Source of the DNA: Bryobacterales bacterium
Lineage (GTDB): Bacteria; Acidobacteriota; Terriglobia; Bryobacterales; Bryobacteraceae
Length of the DNA: 59,895 nt
Assembly (NCBI GenBank): GCA_016789905.1
Contig: JAEUQC010000033.1
Coordinates: forward strand, 1-59,895
Direction of reading: 5' to 3'
Below the pieces are notes generated by a model. That model worked only from the letters and a program-made list of their open reading frames with translations. It ran no database searches and had not been told where the DNA came from. Of the stretch, positions 16,166-25,119 are shown in pieces (position 1 is the first letter of the stretch; each line of letters opens with the position of its first letter). A program made the translations under genes and the position numbers.

Positions 16166-17373
16166 TTTTTGTCCAGCACTTTCTTCACCACTCGAATCCG
16201 CTGCCGCGCCTTGAACTCCTCTTCCGGACTTTTTCCATCGCTTAGCGCAAGAAATTTCTCATAGGCCGGCAACGCCTCTTTGTACAGTTGCATCCGGTCG
16301 TAGCATAGCGCCCGCAGGTACCACTGCGCGGGGGGCTCTTCGCCCTGCGCCCGCAGTTTGTCAAACGCCGTCAGCGTGCCCTGATAGTTTCCTAGCAAGA
16401 ACAAAGTCGATGCAAGTTCCCGCCACGCCGCCAGCGCCTTCGGGTCCGCCTGCGCCGCGTTGTAGAACTCCTGCGCCGCGCCCGGCAGGTTTTTCGCTTC
16501 CCGCAACAGCCTTCCCAGCGTCAGCCGCAGCTCCACATTCCCCGGTTCCTGCCGTACTGCCGCCGCGATGAGCGGCAGCGCCTTGTCGTTCTGTTTCGAT
16601 TTCAAATACGCCGTTGCCAGCGCGAACCGGTTCGCCGCCGTAGGAGATGTTTTCACCGCGTTTTCCAATTCGGCCACCGCGTCCGCCGCCTGCCCGCCTT
16701 CCAGCAGCAGCACGCCCATCCGTTCTCGCGCGCCGGGGTTGTCCGGGAACTGCTTGTAGATCGCAATGGCCGCGTCGCGATTCTTTGCCTGCTCGTGATA
16801 GGAGGCCAGTTCCAGCAGCGCGTCGCGATAGGAGGCATCGGCCTGCACCGCGCTTTCAAACCACGTCGCACTTTCCTTCACGCGCCCCTGGCGGGCCAGC
16901 GCCCGCCCCAGTCCCAGCATGGCCTCCGGCCGTTTGGCGTCAATCGCCAGCGCGGCGCGCAGCGGCGCCTCCGCTTCTTCCAGCTTGCCCAGTCCCAGCA
17001 GTGCTTCGCCCAGATAGTAGTTCGGCCGGTACTCCGCCGGTTTCTGTTTGCGGGCATCGTCCAGCAGCGCGGAGGCCTCACCGAACTCCTTCTGCCGCAG
17101 ATGCAGCACGCCCACGTTCAGTTGAGCCTCAAACAGGCCCGGTTTCGCTGCCAATACCTTCCTGTAGGCCTCGATAGCCTCCGCATCGCGGTTCAGCAGG
17201 CTCAACGAAAGGCCTAGGTGAAACTGCGCCGAAATGTCTTCCTTGTCCTTGGCCACGGCGGCGGCGAACAGCTTCGCGGCCTCTTCATACTGCTGCCCTT
17301 CCAGCGCCTTCATGCCGTCCGCCGCCGGGTCAGCGGCCTGTAGCCAGAACGCGAGAAGTAGTAGGGGCACCAT
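16162..17373 (-). CDS. Exported tetratricopeptide-repeat protein
   Basis: A 403-residue protein with signal sequence MVPLLLLAFWLQAADP, then about ten TPR units. Examples are GLSLSLLNRDAEAIEAYRKVLA, YLGEALLGLGKLEEAEAPLRAAL and a final GNYQGTLTAFDKL unit. TPR solenoids bind partner proteins; this one would act in the periplasm. It heads a three-gene coupled operon with two small helical exported proteins, suggesting a complex. The gene starts about 75 bases from the divergent antitoxin gene. Confidence 0.88.
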   Translation of the reverse strand: MVPLLLLAFWLQAADPAADGMKALEGQQYEEAAKLFAAAVAKDKEDISAQFHLGLSLSLLNRDAEAIEAYRKVLAAKPGLFEAQLNVGVLHLRQKEFGEASALLDDARKQKPAEYRPNYYLGEALLGLGKLEEAEAPLRAALAIDAKRPEAMLGLGRALARQGRVKESATWFESAVQADASYRDALLELASYHEQAKNRDAAIAIYKQFPDNPGARERMGVLLLEGGQAADAVAELENAVKTSPTAANRFALATAYLKSKQNDKALPLIAAAVRQEPGNVELRLTLGRLLREAKNLPGAAQEFYNAAQADPKALAAWRELASTLFLLGNYQGTLTAFDKLRAQGEEPPAQWYLRALCYDRMQLYKEALPAYEKFLALSDGKSPEEEFKARQRIRVVKKVLDKK

Positions 17374-17448
17374 ACGCCTTTAGTCTAAGCCAGGTATATA
17401 TCGGCGCAACGGCCCAACGGTGTAATCTGAATCCAGGAGCACTTGGCT

Positions 17449-17730
17449 ATGGAGGTGGAACTCACCGACGATCAACAGACGTTTGTCCGCCTCGGCGTTG
17501 AAAGCGGTCGCTATCGCGAAGAAGCCGATGCGGTGCGGGAGGCCCTGTCCCTTTGGGAGGAGCGGGAACGGCGACGGGTTGAGATTCTCGCCGCGATCGA
17601 TCTTGCTGAAGCATCCTACGCGCGTGGGGAAGGAACGGTGATTTCGAGCCAGGCCGAATCGGAACGGTTGGCCGCGGAGATCAAGGAGCGTGGCCGCCAA
17701 CGGCTTGCGGCGTCCGTGGGCCAAAAGTAG
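17449..17730 (+). CDS. ParD/CopG-family antitoxin
   Basis: A 93-residue protein from the ATG at 17449, which has an AGGAG site 9 bases upstream; an in-frame TTG at 17443 is less likely. The start VELTDDQQTFVRLGVESGRYREEADAVREAL is a ribbon-helix-helix DNA-binding fold of the ParD type. It is followed by a charged helical tail that normally wraps the ParE toxin. It should neutralise the toxin and repress its own promoter. The toxin frame begins immediately after the stop but is broken, so this antitoxin may now stand alone. Confidence 0.85.
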   Translation: MEVELTDDQQTFVRLGVESGRYREEADAVREALSLWEERERRRVEILAAIDLAEASYARGEGTVISSQAESERLAAEIKERGRQRLAASVGQK

Positions 17731-18030
17731 ATGCACTACCGGCTGCTGCCCGAAGCACAGCGAGATCTCGATGACATCTGGCTTTACGTGGCGCGCGAAA
17801 GCTCGAGCATCGAAACCGCGGACGCTCAGATCGATGCCTTGACCGCCATGTTCTTGCTTGTCTCCAGCCATCCACGCATCGGCCGAACTTGGGACCAGGG
17901 GCTTCGCCTCGGTCTGCGGCGGATTCCAGTCGGCGATTATCTCGTCATCTAACCCATTGAAGACCAGGAAGTGCTGATCCTGCACATCATCCACGGCAGC
18001 CGCGATATTGACCGGCACATTCCTGCCTAA
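17731..18030 (+). pseudogene. ParE-family toxin interrupted by a nonsense codon
   Basis: The frame encodes a RelE/ParE fold: MHYRLLPEAQRDLDDIWLYVARES, SHPRIGRTW, and RRIPVGDYLVI. It stops at TAA 17950-17952 (codon 74). The same frame continues without further damage to TAA at 18028, encoding PIEDQEVLILHIIHGSRDI, which is the expected last strands with the HGxRD motif. The stop sits where ParE proteins have a conserved Tyr, so a single TAT/TAC to TAA change explains it. The truncated 73-residue product lacks the final strands and is probably inactive. Sequencing error is the main alternative. Confidence 0.8.
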
Positions 18031-20846
18031 CCCCCCATCAACTCCCGCAAATACCGCCCCGTATACGACTCCTCCAACTCCGCAATCTGCTCCGGCGTGC
18101 CCGCGCCCACAATGCGCCCGCCGCCGCCGCCGCCCTCCGGCCCCAGGTCGATCACCCAGTCCGCCGCGCGGATCACTTCCAGATTGTGTTCGATGGTTAA
18201 TATGGAGCCGCCGTTGTGAATCAGACGTTGGAAGGCGTCCAGCAGTTTCCGTATATCGTCGAAGTGCAGTCCCGTTGTCGGTTCATCAAACAGGAACAGC
18301 GTTCCGGCCGATGACGATTGCGCCAGATGCGACGCCAGTTTCACACGCTGCGCCTCCCCGCCCGATAGCGTGGTGGCCGATTGGCCCAGCCGCAAATACC
18401 CCAGGCCCACATCCTGCAGCACCTTCAGCTTGTTCACCAGCTTTGGCGTCTCGTGGAAGAAGCGCAGCGCCTCCGCCACCGTCAGTTGCAGCACCTGATT
18501 CACGTTCAGGCCCTTGTATCGAATATCCAGAATCGACTGTTTGAACCGCGTTCCCTTGCAGTCCTCGCAAATTAACTCCACATCGGCCAGGAACTGCATC
18601 TCCACCGTCACCGTTCCGTCTCCCTGGCACGTTTCGCACCGTCCGCCAGGAATGTTGAACGAAAAGTGCCCCGGCGTATAGCCGCGCCGGTCCGCCTCCA
18701 CGGTGGAGGCAAACAGGTCGCGAATCGTGTCGAACGCCTTCACATAGGTGACTGGATTCGATCGCGGCGTCCGCCCGATCGGGCTCTGGTCCACCAGCAC
18801 CACTTCCTTCAGCAGGTGCGCCCGTTCAATTGTCTTCCACGTCTGCCGTTCCGCCCCCGGCGCGTCGCCTTCGTCGCTCACTGGCCGGCCTTCGCGCGAC
18901 AACTCCCGCTCCAAGGCCCGGTAAATCACCTCATGCACCAGGCTCGATTTGCCCGATCCCGATACGCCCGTCACCGCCACCAGCATATGCAGCGGTATGG
19001 TTACGTCCACGTTCTTCAAGTTGTTCGCCCGCGCCCCCGCCAGCCGGATCGTCTTCTTCGCCACCACCGGCCGCCGCGCCACTTTTACGGACGTGCTCAT
19101 CTCATTCCGCAAGTAACGCCCGGTGAGCGAGGTATTCGCCGGCTCCAGCAGTTGCGTGTAGTTGCCCTGAAACACCACCGCCCCGCCATTTTCGCCCGCG
19201 CCCGGGCCCAGGTCCACAATGTGATTCGCCGCCCGCATCACGTCCGGGTCGTGCTCCACGGTGAGAATCGTGTTGCCCAGGTCACGCAGTTCATGCAGAA
19301 TTTTCACTAGCCGCGCCGTATCCCGGCTGTGTAGCCCGATCGATGGCTCGTCCAATACGTAGCAGGCGCCCACCAGCCGCGAACCCAGACAGGTAGCCAA
19401 CTGAATCCGCTGCGCCTCGCCGCCTGACAGCGTTGCCGACATGCGATCCAGCGTCAGGTACTGCAACCCCACATCGTTCAGGAATTGCAGTCGCTGCCGG
19501 ATCTCCACCAGCACCTTGCCCGCGATCGCCTGCTGCTCCGCGCCCAGTTCCAAATTTTGAAAGAAGGCGTACGCTTCGGCGATATTCATGCGGACCAGTT
19601 CGGCCATCGTGAGCCCGCTCACCCGCACGTTCAACGCCTCCTTTCGAAGCCGCGAACCTTGGCACTCCGTACATTCCGAATAGCCCCGGTAGCGGCTCAG
19701 GAACACCCGCACCTGCACTTTGTACTTTTTCTCTTCGACCTCCGCGAAGAACACGTTGCGAATGTAGTTGGACAGCAGGTTCCGTTCGGCCTTGGTCAAC
19801 TCGGCCACCGGCACGTCGCAGCGCACGGTCTTCCCGTACAGCTTAGTGAACTTTCCCTGCCACCCGTGATAGGCCGGCTTCGTCCAGGGCTGCACCGCGC
19901 CCGTCGCAATCGATAGCGACGCGTCCGGAATAGCCAGGCTCATGTCGTAGTCGATTACGTTGCCAAACCCTTGGCATCGCGGGCATGCCCCCACTGGATT
20001 ATTGAAGCTGAAAAGCTGCGGCTCTGGGGTTTGATATTCCAGGTTGCATTTCTTGCACGCGAACTTTTCGTTGAACTTCCGCAGCGGCGGCTCGGGCACG
20101 CCGGCCTGTTCAAATAGCACCTCGCCCGACTCGCGATAGCAGGTTTCCACCGTATCGGCCAGCCGCGAACGCAGTTCGTCCGAAGTCGTGATGGCCACCC
20201 GGTCCGCCAGCACGAACAGCGGTTTGGAGAAATCGATGTCCAACAGGGATTCGGGCGTCGAAAACTCGAATACCTGTCCGCCCTGGTACAGCCGGTTGAA
20301 ACCCTTTCGCCGCAGTTCGAACAGATGGTCCCGCAACTGCCCGGCGTCTTTGCCGGAAGGATGCACCGGAAACAGCGCGTACCAGCGGGAGCCCGCCGCC
20401 TCCGCCGCCATCGTCTCCGCCACTATGTCCACCGTATCTTTGCGCACAACGTCCCCGCATTGGGCGCAGTGCGTTGTGCCCGCGCGGGCGAACAGCAGCC
20501 GCAGAAAGTCGTAGGTTTCCGTGGAAGTCGCCACGGTGGACCGCGGGTTTCGCGTTGTGTTTTTCTGCCGGATGGCGATAGGCGGCGCCAGCCCCAGAAT
20601 TTCCTCAACGTCTGGTTTCTCCATCCGGTCCAGGAACTGCCGCGCATAGGCCGACAACGACTCCACGTACCGCCGCTGCCCCTCCGCGTAAACCGTGTCG
20701 AACACGAGCGACGATTTTCCTGATCCCGATACACCCGTCACAACTGTCAATTGGTTGTGAGGCAGCGAGAGAGAAACGTTTTTCAGGTTGTGCATCCGCG
20801 CGCCGCGAATGAAAATGGAGTCTTCCAATGTGCAGGCCCATTCCAA
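18027..20846 (-). CDS. uvrA: Excinuclease ABC subunit A
   Basis: A roughly 939-residue DNA damage sensor of nucleotide excision repair. It has two ABC ATPase modules, each with Walker A GVSGSGKSSLV and signature LSGGEAQR. It also has the zinc modules FACKKCNLEYQ...CPRCQGFG and GGRCETCQGDG...CEDCKG, and the IFIRGARMHNLKN opening. The first possible start is a TTG at 20846. A TTG at 20828 gives MEDSIFIRGAR, closer to the family start, so the N-terminus is uncertain by six codons. It is divergent from mutY with almost no intergenic DNA, and overlaps the parE remnant by 4 bases at the 3' end. Confidence 0.97.
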   Translation of the reverse strand: MEWACTLEDSIFIRGARMHNLKNVSLSLPHNQLTVVTGVSGSGKSSLVFDTVYAEGQRRYVESLSAYARQFLDRMEKPDVEEILGLAPPIAIRQKNTTRNPRSTVATSTETYDFLRLLFARAGTTHCAQCGDVVRKDTVDIVAETMAAEAAGSRWYALFPVHPSGKDAGQLRDHLFELRRKGFNRLYQGGQVFEFSTPESLLDIDFSKPLFVLADRVAITTSDELRSRLADTVETCYRESGEVLFEQAGVPEPPLRKFNEKFACKKCNLEYQTPEPQLFSFNNPVGACPRCQGFGNVIDYDMSLAIPDASLSIATGAVQPWTKPAYHGWQGKFTKLYGKTVRCDVPVAELTKAERNLLSNYIRNVFFAEVEEKKYKVQVRVFLSRYRGYSECTECQGSRLRKEALNVRVSGLTMAELVRMNIAEAYAFFQNLELGAEQQAIAGKVLVEIRQRLQFLNDVGLQYLTLDRMSATLSGGEAQRIQLATCLGSRLVGACYVLDEPSIGLHSRDTARLVKILHELRDLGNTILTVEHDPDVMRAANHIVDLGPGAGENGGAVVFQGNYTQLLEPANTSLTGRYLRNEMSTSVKVARRPVVAKKTIRLAGARANNLKNVDVTIPLHMLVAVTGVSGSGKSSLVHEVIYRALERELSREGRPVSDEGDAPGAERQTWKTIERAHLLKEVVLVDQSPIGRTPRSNPVTYVKAFDTIRDLFASTVEADRRGYTPGHFSFNIPGGRCETCQGDGTVTVEMQFLADVELICEDCKGTRFKQSILDIRYKGLNVNQVLQLTVAEALRFFHETPKLVNKLKVLQDVGLGYLRLGQSATTLSGGEAQRVKLASHLAQSSSAGTLFLFDEPTTGLHFDDIRKLLDAFQRLIHNGGSILTIEHNLEVIRAADWVIDLGPEGGGGGGRIVGAGTPEQIAELEESYTGRYLRELMGG

Positions 20847-20850
20847 TTAT

Positions 20851-21861
20851 ATGAGGGAGTTCACGCCGGCCCGTCTGCGGGCATTTCGACGTGCCCTTGG
20901 CGCCTGGTACGATGCCTGCGCCCGCGACCTTCCCTGGCGCCGGACCCTCGACCCTTATCGTGTCTGGATCTCAGAGATCATGCTCCAGCAGACCCGCGTC
21001 GCCGCCGTCATCCCTTACTACGAACGGTTCTTGGCGCGCTTTCCTGATGCCGCCACCCTGGCCGCCGCCGATGATGACGCGCTGCTGTCGGCGTGGGCCG
21101 GGCTTGGCTATTACTCTCGTGCCCGCAACGTGCGCGCCGCCGCGCAGACCGTTACCCGCCTCGGCGCCTTTCCCCAATCCTATGAGGGAATTCTCGCCCT
21201 TCCCGGCATTGGTCCTTACACCGCCGCGGCCATCGCCAGCATCTGTTTCGGCATCCCGAAGGCGGTGCTAGATGGCAATGTCATGCGAGTAATCTGCCGG
21301 CTAACGGCCGATGACGCGGACATCCTCTCCAGCCGGACGCGTGAACGTATGCAGGAATCTGCACAAATGTTACTCGACTCCGCCTCCCCCGCCCGTCACA
21401 ACCAGGCGGTTATGGAGTTAGGCGCCACAGTCTGTATTCCGCGCGATCCAAAGTGTAAAATCTGCCCGGTAAGTAAGTACTGTTTAGCGCGGAAATCCGG
21501 TTTGGAACGTGAATTGCCTATAAAGTTGCGTAGGGCCGAGATCCGCCGTGTCGGGCGGACGCTTCTGGTGGCCATACGGAACGGAAATATTCTTCTCTGG
21601 CAGCGTGCGCAAGACGCCACTATGCTGGGGGGATTTTGGGAACTTCCCGAACCGCATCAACTGCCAGAAGCGAAATCTGCTAAACTTCTCCACAAGTTCT
21701 CGCACGCTATCACCAATCACATCTACGACTTCCATGTGGTTAGTGCGCGGGCGGGCCAGGTGCAGTCCCTCCTCCAGTGGACGCCCCTGGAACAGCTCCC
21801 GGCCCTTCCCCTCAGTACGGTAACCCGGAAGGCATTGGCGGGAATGCACGTTCTCCCCTAG
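20851..21861 (+). CDS. mutY: A/G-specific adenine DNA glycosylase
   Basis: A 336-residue base-excision repair enzyme that removes adenine opposite 8-oxoguanine. Visible features are WISEIMLQQTRV with the catalytic Glu (about E42), the helix-hairpin-helix LPGIGPYTAAAIAS, VLDGNV with catalytic Asp (about D141), and a [4Fe-4S] cluster loop with cysteines near 195, 202, 205 and 211. The C-terminal 110 residues form a Nudix-like domain with LLWQRAQDATMLGGFWELPE. I chose the ATG at 20851 because the longer frame runs into the divergent uvrA start. Confidence 0.95.
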   Translation: MREFTPARLRAFRRALGAWYDACARDLPWRRTLDPYRVWISEIMLQQTRVAAVIPYYERFLARFPDAATLAAADDDALLSAWAGLGYYSRARNVRAAAQTVTRLGAFPQSYEGILALPGIGPYTAAAIASICFGIPKAVLDGNVMRVICRLTADDADILSSRTRERMQESAQMLLDSASPARHNQAVMELGATVCIPRDPKCKICPVSKYCLARKSGLERELPIKLRRAEIRRVGRTLLVAIRNGNILLWQRAQDATMLGGFWELPEPHQLPEAKSAKLLHKFSHAITNHIYDFHVVSARAGQVQSLLQWTPLEQLPALPLSTVTRKALAGMHVLP

Positions 21862-21900
21862 GCACCACTGTTAGGTGTAGGTTAGAAAAGGGGAACAGTT

Positions 21901-23328
21901 GTGAACTCTTGTTCTGGTAATAATTACATTCACGGGGTATCGAGTATGCTGAATACAATTCGGGTTAGCTATCGGATGAAAAAGCTACCATTCTTTAACA
22001 GTAGGGGACGCGCAATTACACTTCTGGTGTCGTTGCCAATGCTCGTTTGGGCGTTCAGTTCGGGACCGGATCCTCGTTCCGAAGGCGGCCCGGGCGGCTC
22101 TGCGCTCTCCTGCGCCCAGGCCGGTTGTCATACCGGTACGGCACTCAACGCCGGCGGCGGCAAAGTGGAACTCCAGTTCCCTGACGGCCTGACTTACACG
22201 CCGGGCCAGAAGCAGCGGATTAAGGTGGTGATCACCGATTCCACTGCGCGTGCCTACGGCTACCAGGTTTCCGCGCGTCTGGCGAGCAGTGAGACCAATG
22301 GACAGGCCGGGCGCTTCGACGTCGTTGGCACCGGTCAGTTGATCCTATGCCAGGACGGGCGCGAACGCACCGGTTCGGGCAACTGCGCCACCGGTGCCCC
22401 GCTGGAATTCATTGAACATGGCCGCCCGGCCACCGCCAACACCATCGAATTCGATTGGACCCCGCCCGCCGCTGCTACTGCGGGAAATGTGCGCTTTTAT
22501 GTGGCGGGCAATGCCGCCAATGGGGACGGTCGAAACTCGGGCGACAAGATCTACACTGCCAACTTCACGCTTACGCCGAAAACCGCGTCCTCCAACGCGC
22601 CCGCCATTACCCCCACAGGCGGCGTCACCAATGGGGCGTCCTTTGCTTCCGGCGTTGTGAGCGGTTCGTGGACCACGATCTTTGGAACAAACCTGGCCCC
22701 AGCTACTAAGGACTGGACCGGCGCCATTGACGCCGCAGGCAACTTCCCCACGTCTCTGGACGGCGTGAGCGTCACGATTGATGGAAAGCCCGCGTCTATC
22801 TACTTTATTTCCCCTGGGCAGATCAACGTGCAGGCGCCCGACCTGGCGGGGAAGACGGGTCCAGTGCAAGTCGTCGTGAAAACGGCAGAAGGCGAATCCG
22901 CGCCGGTTTCCGTCACTGCCGCCAAGGAGCTTCCCGGTCTCTTCCTGTTCACGCAAGCCCCGAAGAAGTACCCGGCGGCGGTTCGCGCTGACGGCGTGTT
23001 CATCGGTCCGGCCGCCCTATTCCAAGGCGTGACCACCGTTCCCGCCAAACCAGGCGACGTAGTGCTGTTCTTTGGTACCGGCTTCGGTCCAACAAACCCG
23101 GCCGTCGCGCCAGGGAAGATCTTCAATGGCGCCGCGCCACTCGTGGACTCCGTCCAAATGCGCATCGGCTCCGCCACAGTAACACCCGCCTTCGCCGGGC
23201 TTTCCAGTTCCGGCCTCTATCAGTTCAATGTCACCATCCCCGATGTACCCAACGGGGAGCATGCCATTGAAATGCAGATCAACAGCGTTTCCATCCAGAC
23301 GGGAGTTGTACTCGCCGTCCAAAGATAA
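21901..23328 (+). CDS. Exported choice-of-anchor V/Reeler-like protein with CX4CH motif and Solibacter C-terminal domain
   Basis: A GTG start with AAGGGG upstream gives 475 residues; ATGs at 21946 and 21976 are alternatives. The long leader ends in a signal segment (AITLLVSLPMLVWAF). Then comes SSGPDPRSEGGPGG and a cysteine motif C-A-Q-A-G-C-H, a CX4CH variant of the haem-binding CXXCH. A beta-sandwich follows (TYTPGQKQRIKVVITD...IEFDWTPP), of the Reeler/choice-of-anchor V type. The last 220 residues are the TIGR03437-type domain: NGASFASGVVSGSWTTIFG, SPGQINVQAP, GDVVLFFGTGFGPT and GLYQFNVTIP. The family is exported and of unknown function. A paralogue follows 9 bases downstream. Confidence 0.8.
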   Translation: MNSCSGNNYIHGVSSMLNTIRVSYRMKKLPFFNSRGRAITLLVSLPMLVWAFSSGPDPRSEGGPGGSALSCAQAGCHTGTALNAGGGKVELQFPDGLTYTPGQKQRIKVVITDSTARAYGYQVSARLASSETNGQAGRFDVVGTGQLILCQDGRERTGSGNCATGAPLEFIEHGRPATANTIEFDWTPPAAATAGNVRFYVAGNAANGDGRNSGDKIYTANFTLTPKTASSNAPAITPTGGVTNGASFASGVVSGSWTTIFGTNLAPATKDWTGAIDAAGNFPTSLDGVSVTIDGKPASIYFISPGQINVQAPDLAGKTGPVQVVVKTAEGESAPVSVTAAKELPGLFLFTQAPKKYPAAVRADGVFIGPAALFQGVTTVPAKPGDVVLFFGTGFGPTNPAVAPGKIFNGAAPLVDSVQMRIGSATVTPAFAGLSSSGLYQFNVTIPDVPNGEHAIEMQINSVSIQTGVVLAVQR

Positions 23329-23337
23329 AAAGGACCT

Positions 23338-24705
23338 ATGCCAATATCCACCAGAATCTTTAGCCTTCTCTTCGCGGGCGCCCTCCTGGGGGCCCCCGCC
23401 GCTTTCGCTTTCTCCACCGGGCCCCGCGGTCCGGTGGCGGGGGTCCCCACTGACAACAACGGCGCCAACTGCACCGCTTGTCACCGGACCTTCGCTCCGG
23501 CGAACTCCGATAACACCGGCAGGTTTCAGATTCTGGTGGATCGTCTCACGTACACACCAGGTGTAACAAAGAAGATCCGCATCAAAATTGAGCATCCCGA
23601 AGCGCAGCGATGGGGATTTCAATTCACTTCGCGACAGGCCAGTGACACCACCAAGGGCGCCGGAACACTTGTTGGCAACGACAGTATTCTGGTTCGCTGC
23701 GGCCTAACCATCGCCTTGCCTCCCTGCGCTGGGGAGCCAGAACCGCAGTTCGCCGAGCATACGCAGGCCTCCACTCGCGCTGGCACCCGTGCCGGAGTGG
23801 AATGGGAATTCGATTGGACTCCGCCCGCTAATGAGGTTGGAGACATCACGTTTTTTGCCGCCGGTAATGCCGCGGACAATACCAACACTAACGCCAATGA
23901 CCGCATTTACACGACCTCTATCACACTAAAGGCCGAGGGCGCCTGCAACCTCACCAGGAAACCTACCCTGCGCACCGTCGGCAACGCTGCTTCGTTCGCT
24001 CGCGAACTTTCGCCCAACCTGATGGCCAGCGTTTTCGGGCTCGATTTTGAAGTGGCTGGCCGAACCCGCGCCGCCAGCACCGGTGACTTTGTCGACGGCG
24101 CTTTCCCGCAGCAGTTGGCCTGTGTCGCTGTGGAAATTGGCGGACGCCGTGCGCCGATTACGTATGTCCAAACCGACCAGATCAACTTCCAGGTTCCGGC
24201 CGGCACCCCAGCGGGTTCCGTGCCGTTGACGGTGATCCTGAATCCAGGCCGCCCGAATGAAGTGAAGTCCGACGTAGCCACAGTGACGGTAAACAATCAT
24301 GCGCCGGCCTTCTTCACTTTTGGCGGCCGGTCGATTGCCGCGCAGACCTCCGATTTCAGAACGATCGCCGATCCTGCCGTCGTTCCCGGTGGCGTGGCTG
24401 CCCGTCGCGGCGATGTGGTGATTCTCTACGGCACCGGCTTCGGTCTCGGCGAGCCCGTCTACCAGGCCGGCGAGATCGCTTCCGGTCAGGTCCCCTTGCG
24501 GGATCGGGTCACGATCACTGTTGGCGGCACCGCTCTCCCTGCTGCGGATATTTTGTACGCTGGACTCGCGCCGGGCAACATTTCGGGCCTTCAGCAGTTC
24601 AACATCCGCATCCCGCAGTCGGCTGCCACGGGTAACCTGCCGATTTCCATTATGGTGGGCGGCGTTTCGACGCCGGCCGCCGGCGCGGTGATCCCGGTGC
24701 AGTAG
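23338..24705 (+). CDS. Exported choice-of-anchor V/Reeler-like protein with CXXCH motif and Solibacter C-terminal domain
   Basis: A 455-residue paralogue of the preceding gene with the same order of parts. These are a signal peptide (IFSLLFAGALLGAPAAFAF), a STGPRGPVAGVP segment, a canonical CTACH haem motif, the beta-sandwich starting LTYTPGVTKKIRIKIEHPEAQRWGF, and a TIGR03437-type end (GNAASFARELSPNLMASVFG, ITYVQTDQINFQVPAGTPAG, GDVVILYGTGFG, GLQQFNIRIP). AAAGGACC upstream serves as ribosome site. If haem is attached, the pair would be outer-surface cytochromes; the motif could instead bind metal or form a disulfide. A clear terminator follows. Confidence 0.8.
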   Translation: MPISTRIFSLLFAGALLGAPAAFAFSTGPRGPVAGVPTDNNGANCTACHRTFAPANSDNTGRFQILVDRLTYTPGVTKKIRIKIEHPEAQRWGFQFTSRQASDTTKGAGTLVGNDSILVRCGLTIALPPCAGEPEPQFAEHTQASTRAGTRAGVEWEFDWTPPANEVGDITFFAAGNAADNTNTNANDRIYTTSITLKAEGACNLTRKPTLRTVGNAASFARELSPNLMASVFGLDFEVAGRTRAASTGDFVDGAFPQQLACVAVEIGGRRAPITYVQTDQINFQVPAGTPAGSVPLTVILNPGRPNEVKSDVATVTVNNHAPAFFTFGGRSIAAQTSDFRTIADPAVVPGGVAARRGDVVILYGTGFGLGEPVYQAGEIASGQVPLRDRVTITVGGTALPAADILYAGLAPGNISGLQQFNIRIPQSAATGNLPISIMVGGVSTPAAGAVIPVQ

Positions 24706-24730
24706 CCGGTTTCAGAAGCCGTTCGTTAGG

Positions 24731-24770
24731 AAAGGCGCCAGGCCGCAGGGTCCGGCGCCTTTCTTCTGTT
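24731..24770 (+). terminator. Rho-independent terminator
   Basis: A perfect 9-bp inverted repeat, AAAGGCGCC (24731-24739) and GGCGCCTTT (24754-24762), with a 14-base loop is followed by a T-rich stretch (TTTCTTCTGTTT). It lies 25 bases after the stop of the Reeler-like gene and ends that two-gene unit. Confidence 0.7.
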
Positions 24771-25119
24771 TGGGCGCAGCGCGGCGAATGTACTTGCGGC
24801 CGGCGAGGTCCCCACGCCGGGACGAACGCGGCCATCGAACGGAGCGTGTGCGGACCTCCGCAGATGATCGAGAATCTGGAGGCGCGCCGCTGATGAACGC
24901 AGGTCCGCGCGCACAATTCTCCGATATGCGGACTCCTTCAGAAGGGACTGCGAACACAGCAGGGCCCGGGCCGCCGCCGAGGCGACTGCGAACCAGAAGA
25001 CATGGCCGCAAAGCGCGGACTGCGGCCGGAGGGTAGACACGTTTCCGTCCTCGTCCAGCCGCCAAGAATTGTCCATCCGCGGACCATCGACAGCGAGTAG
25101 ACAGAATCGCAATTGATTA
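24771..25119. other. Intergenic stretch with no recognised gene
   Basis: Short open frames exist on both strands, but none shows a family motif or a convincing start. Composition is Arg/Pro-rich in every frame, typical of non-coding GC-rich DNA. It may be flanking debris of the neighbouring decayed transposase. Confidence 0.5.

Noticed and set aside
17950..17952. Reading the TAA in parE as a recoding event like the selenoprotein TGA
   Set aside because: TAA is not a Sec or Pyl codon and no recoding signal is seen; simple mutation is sufficient.
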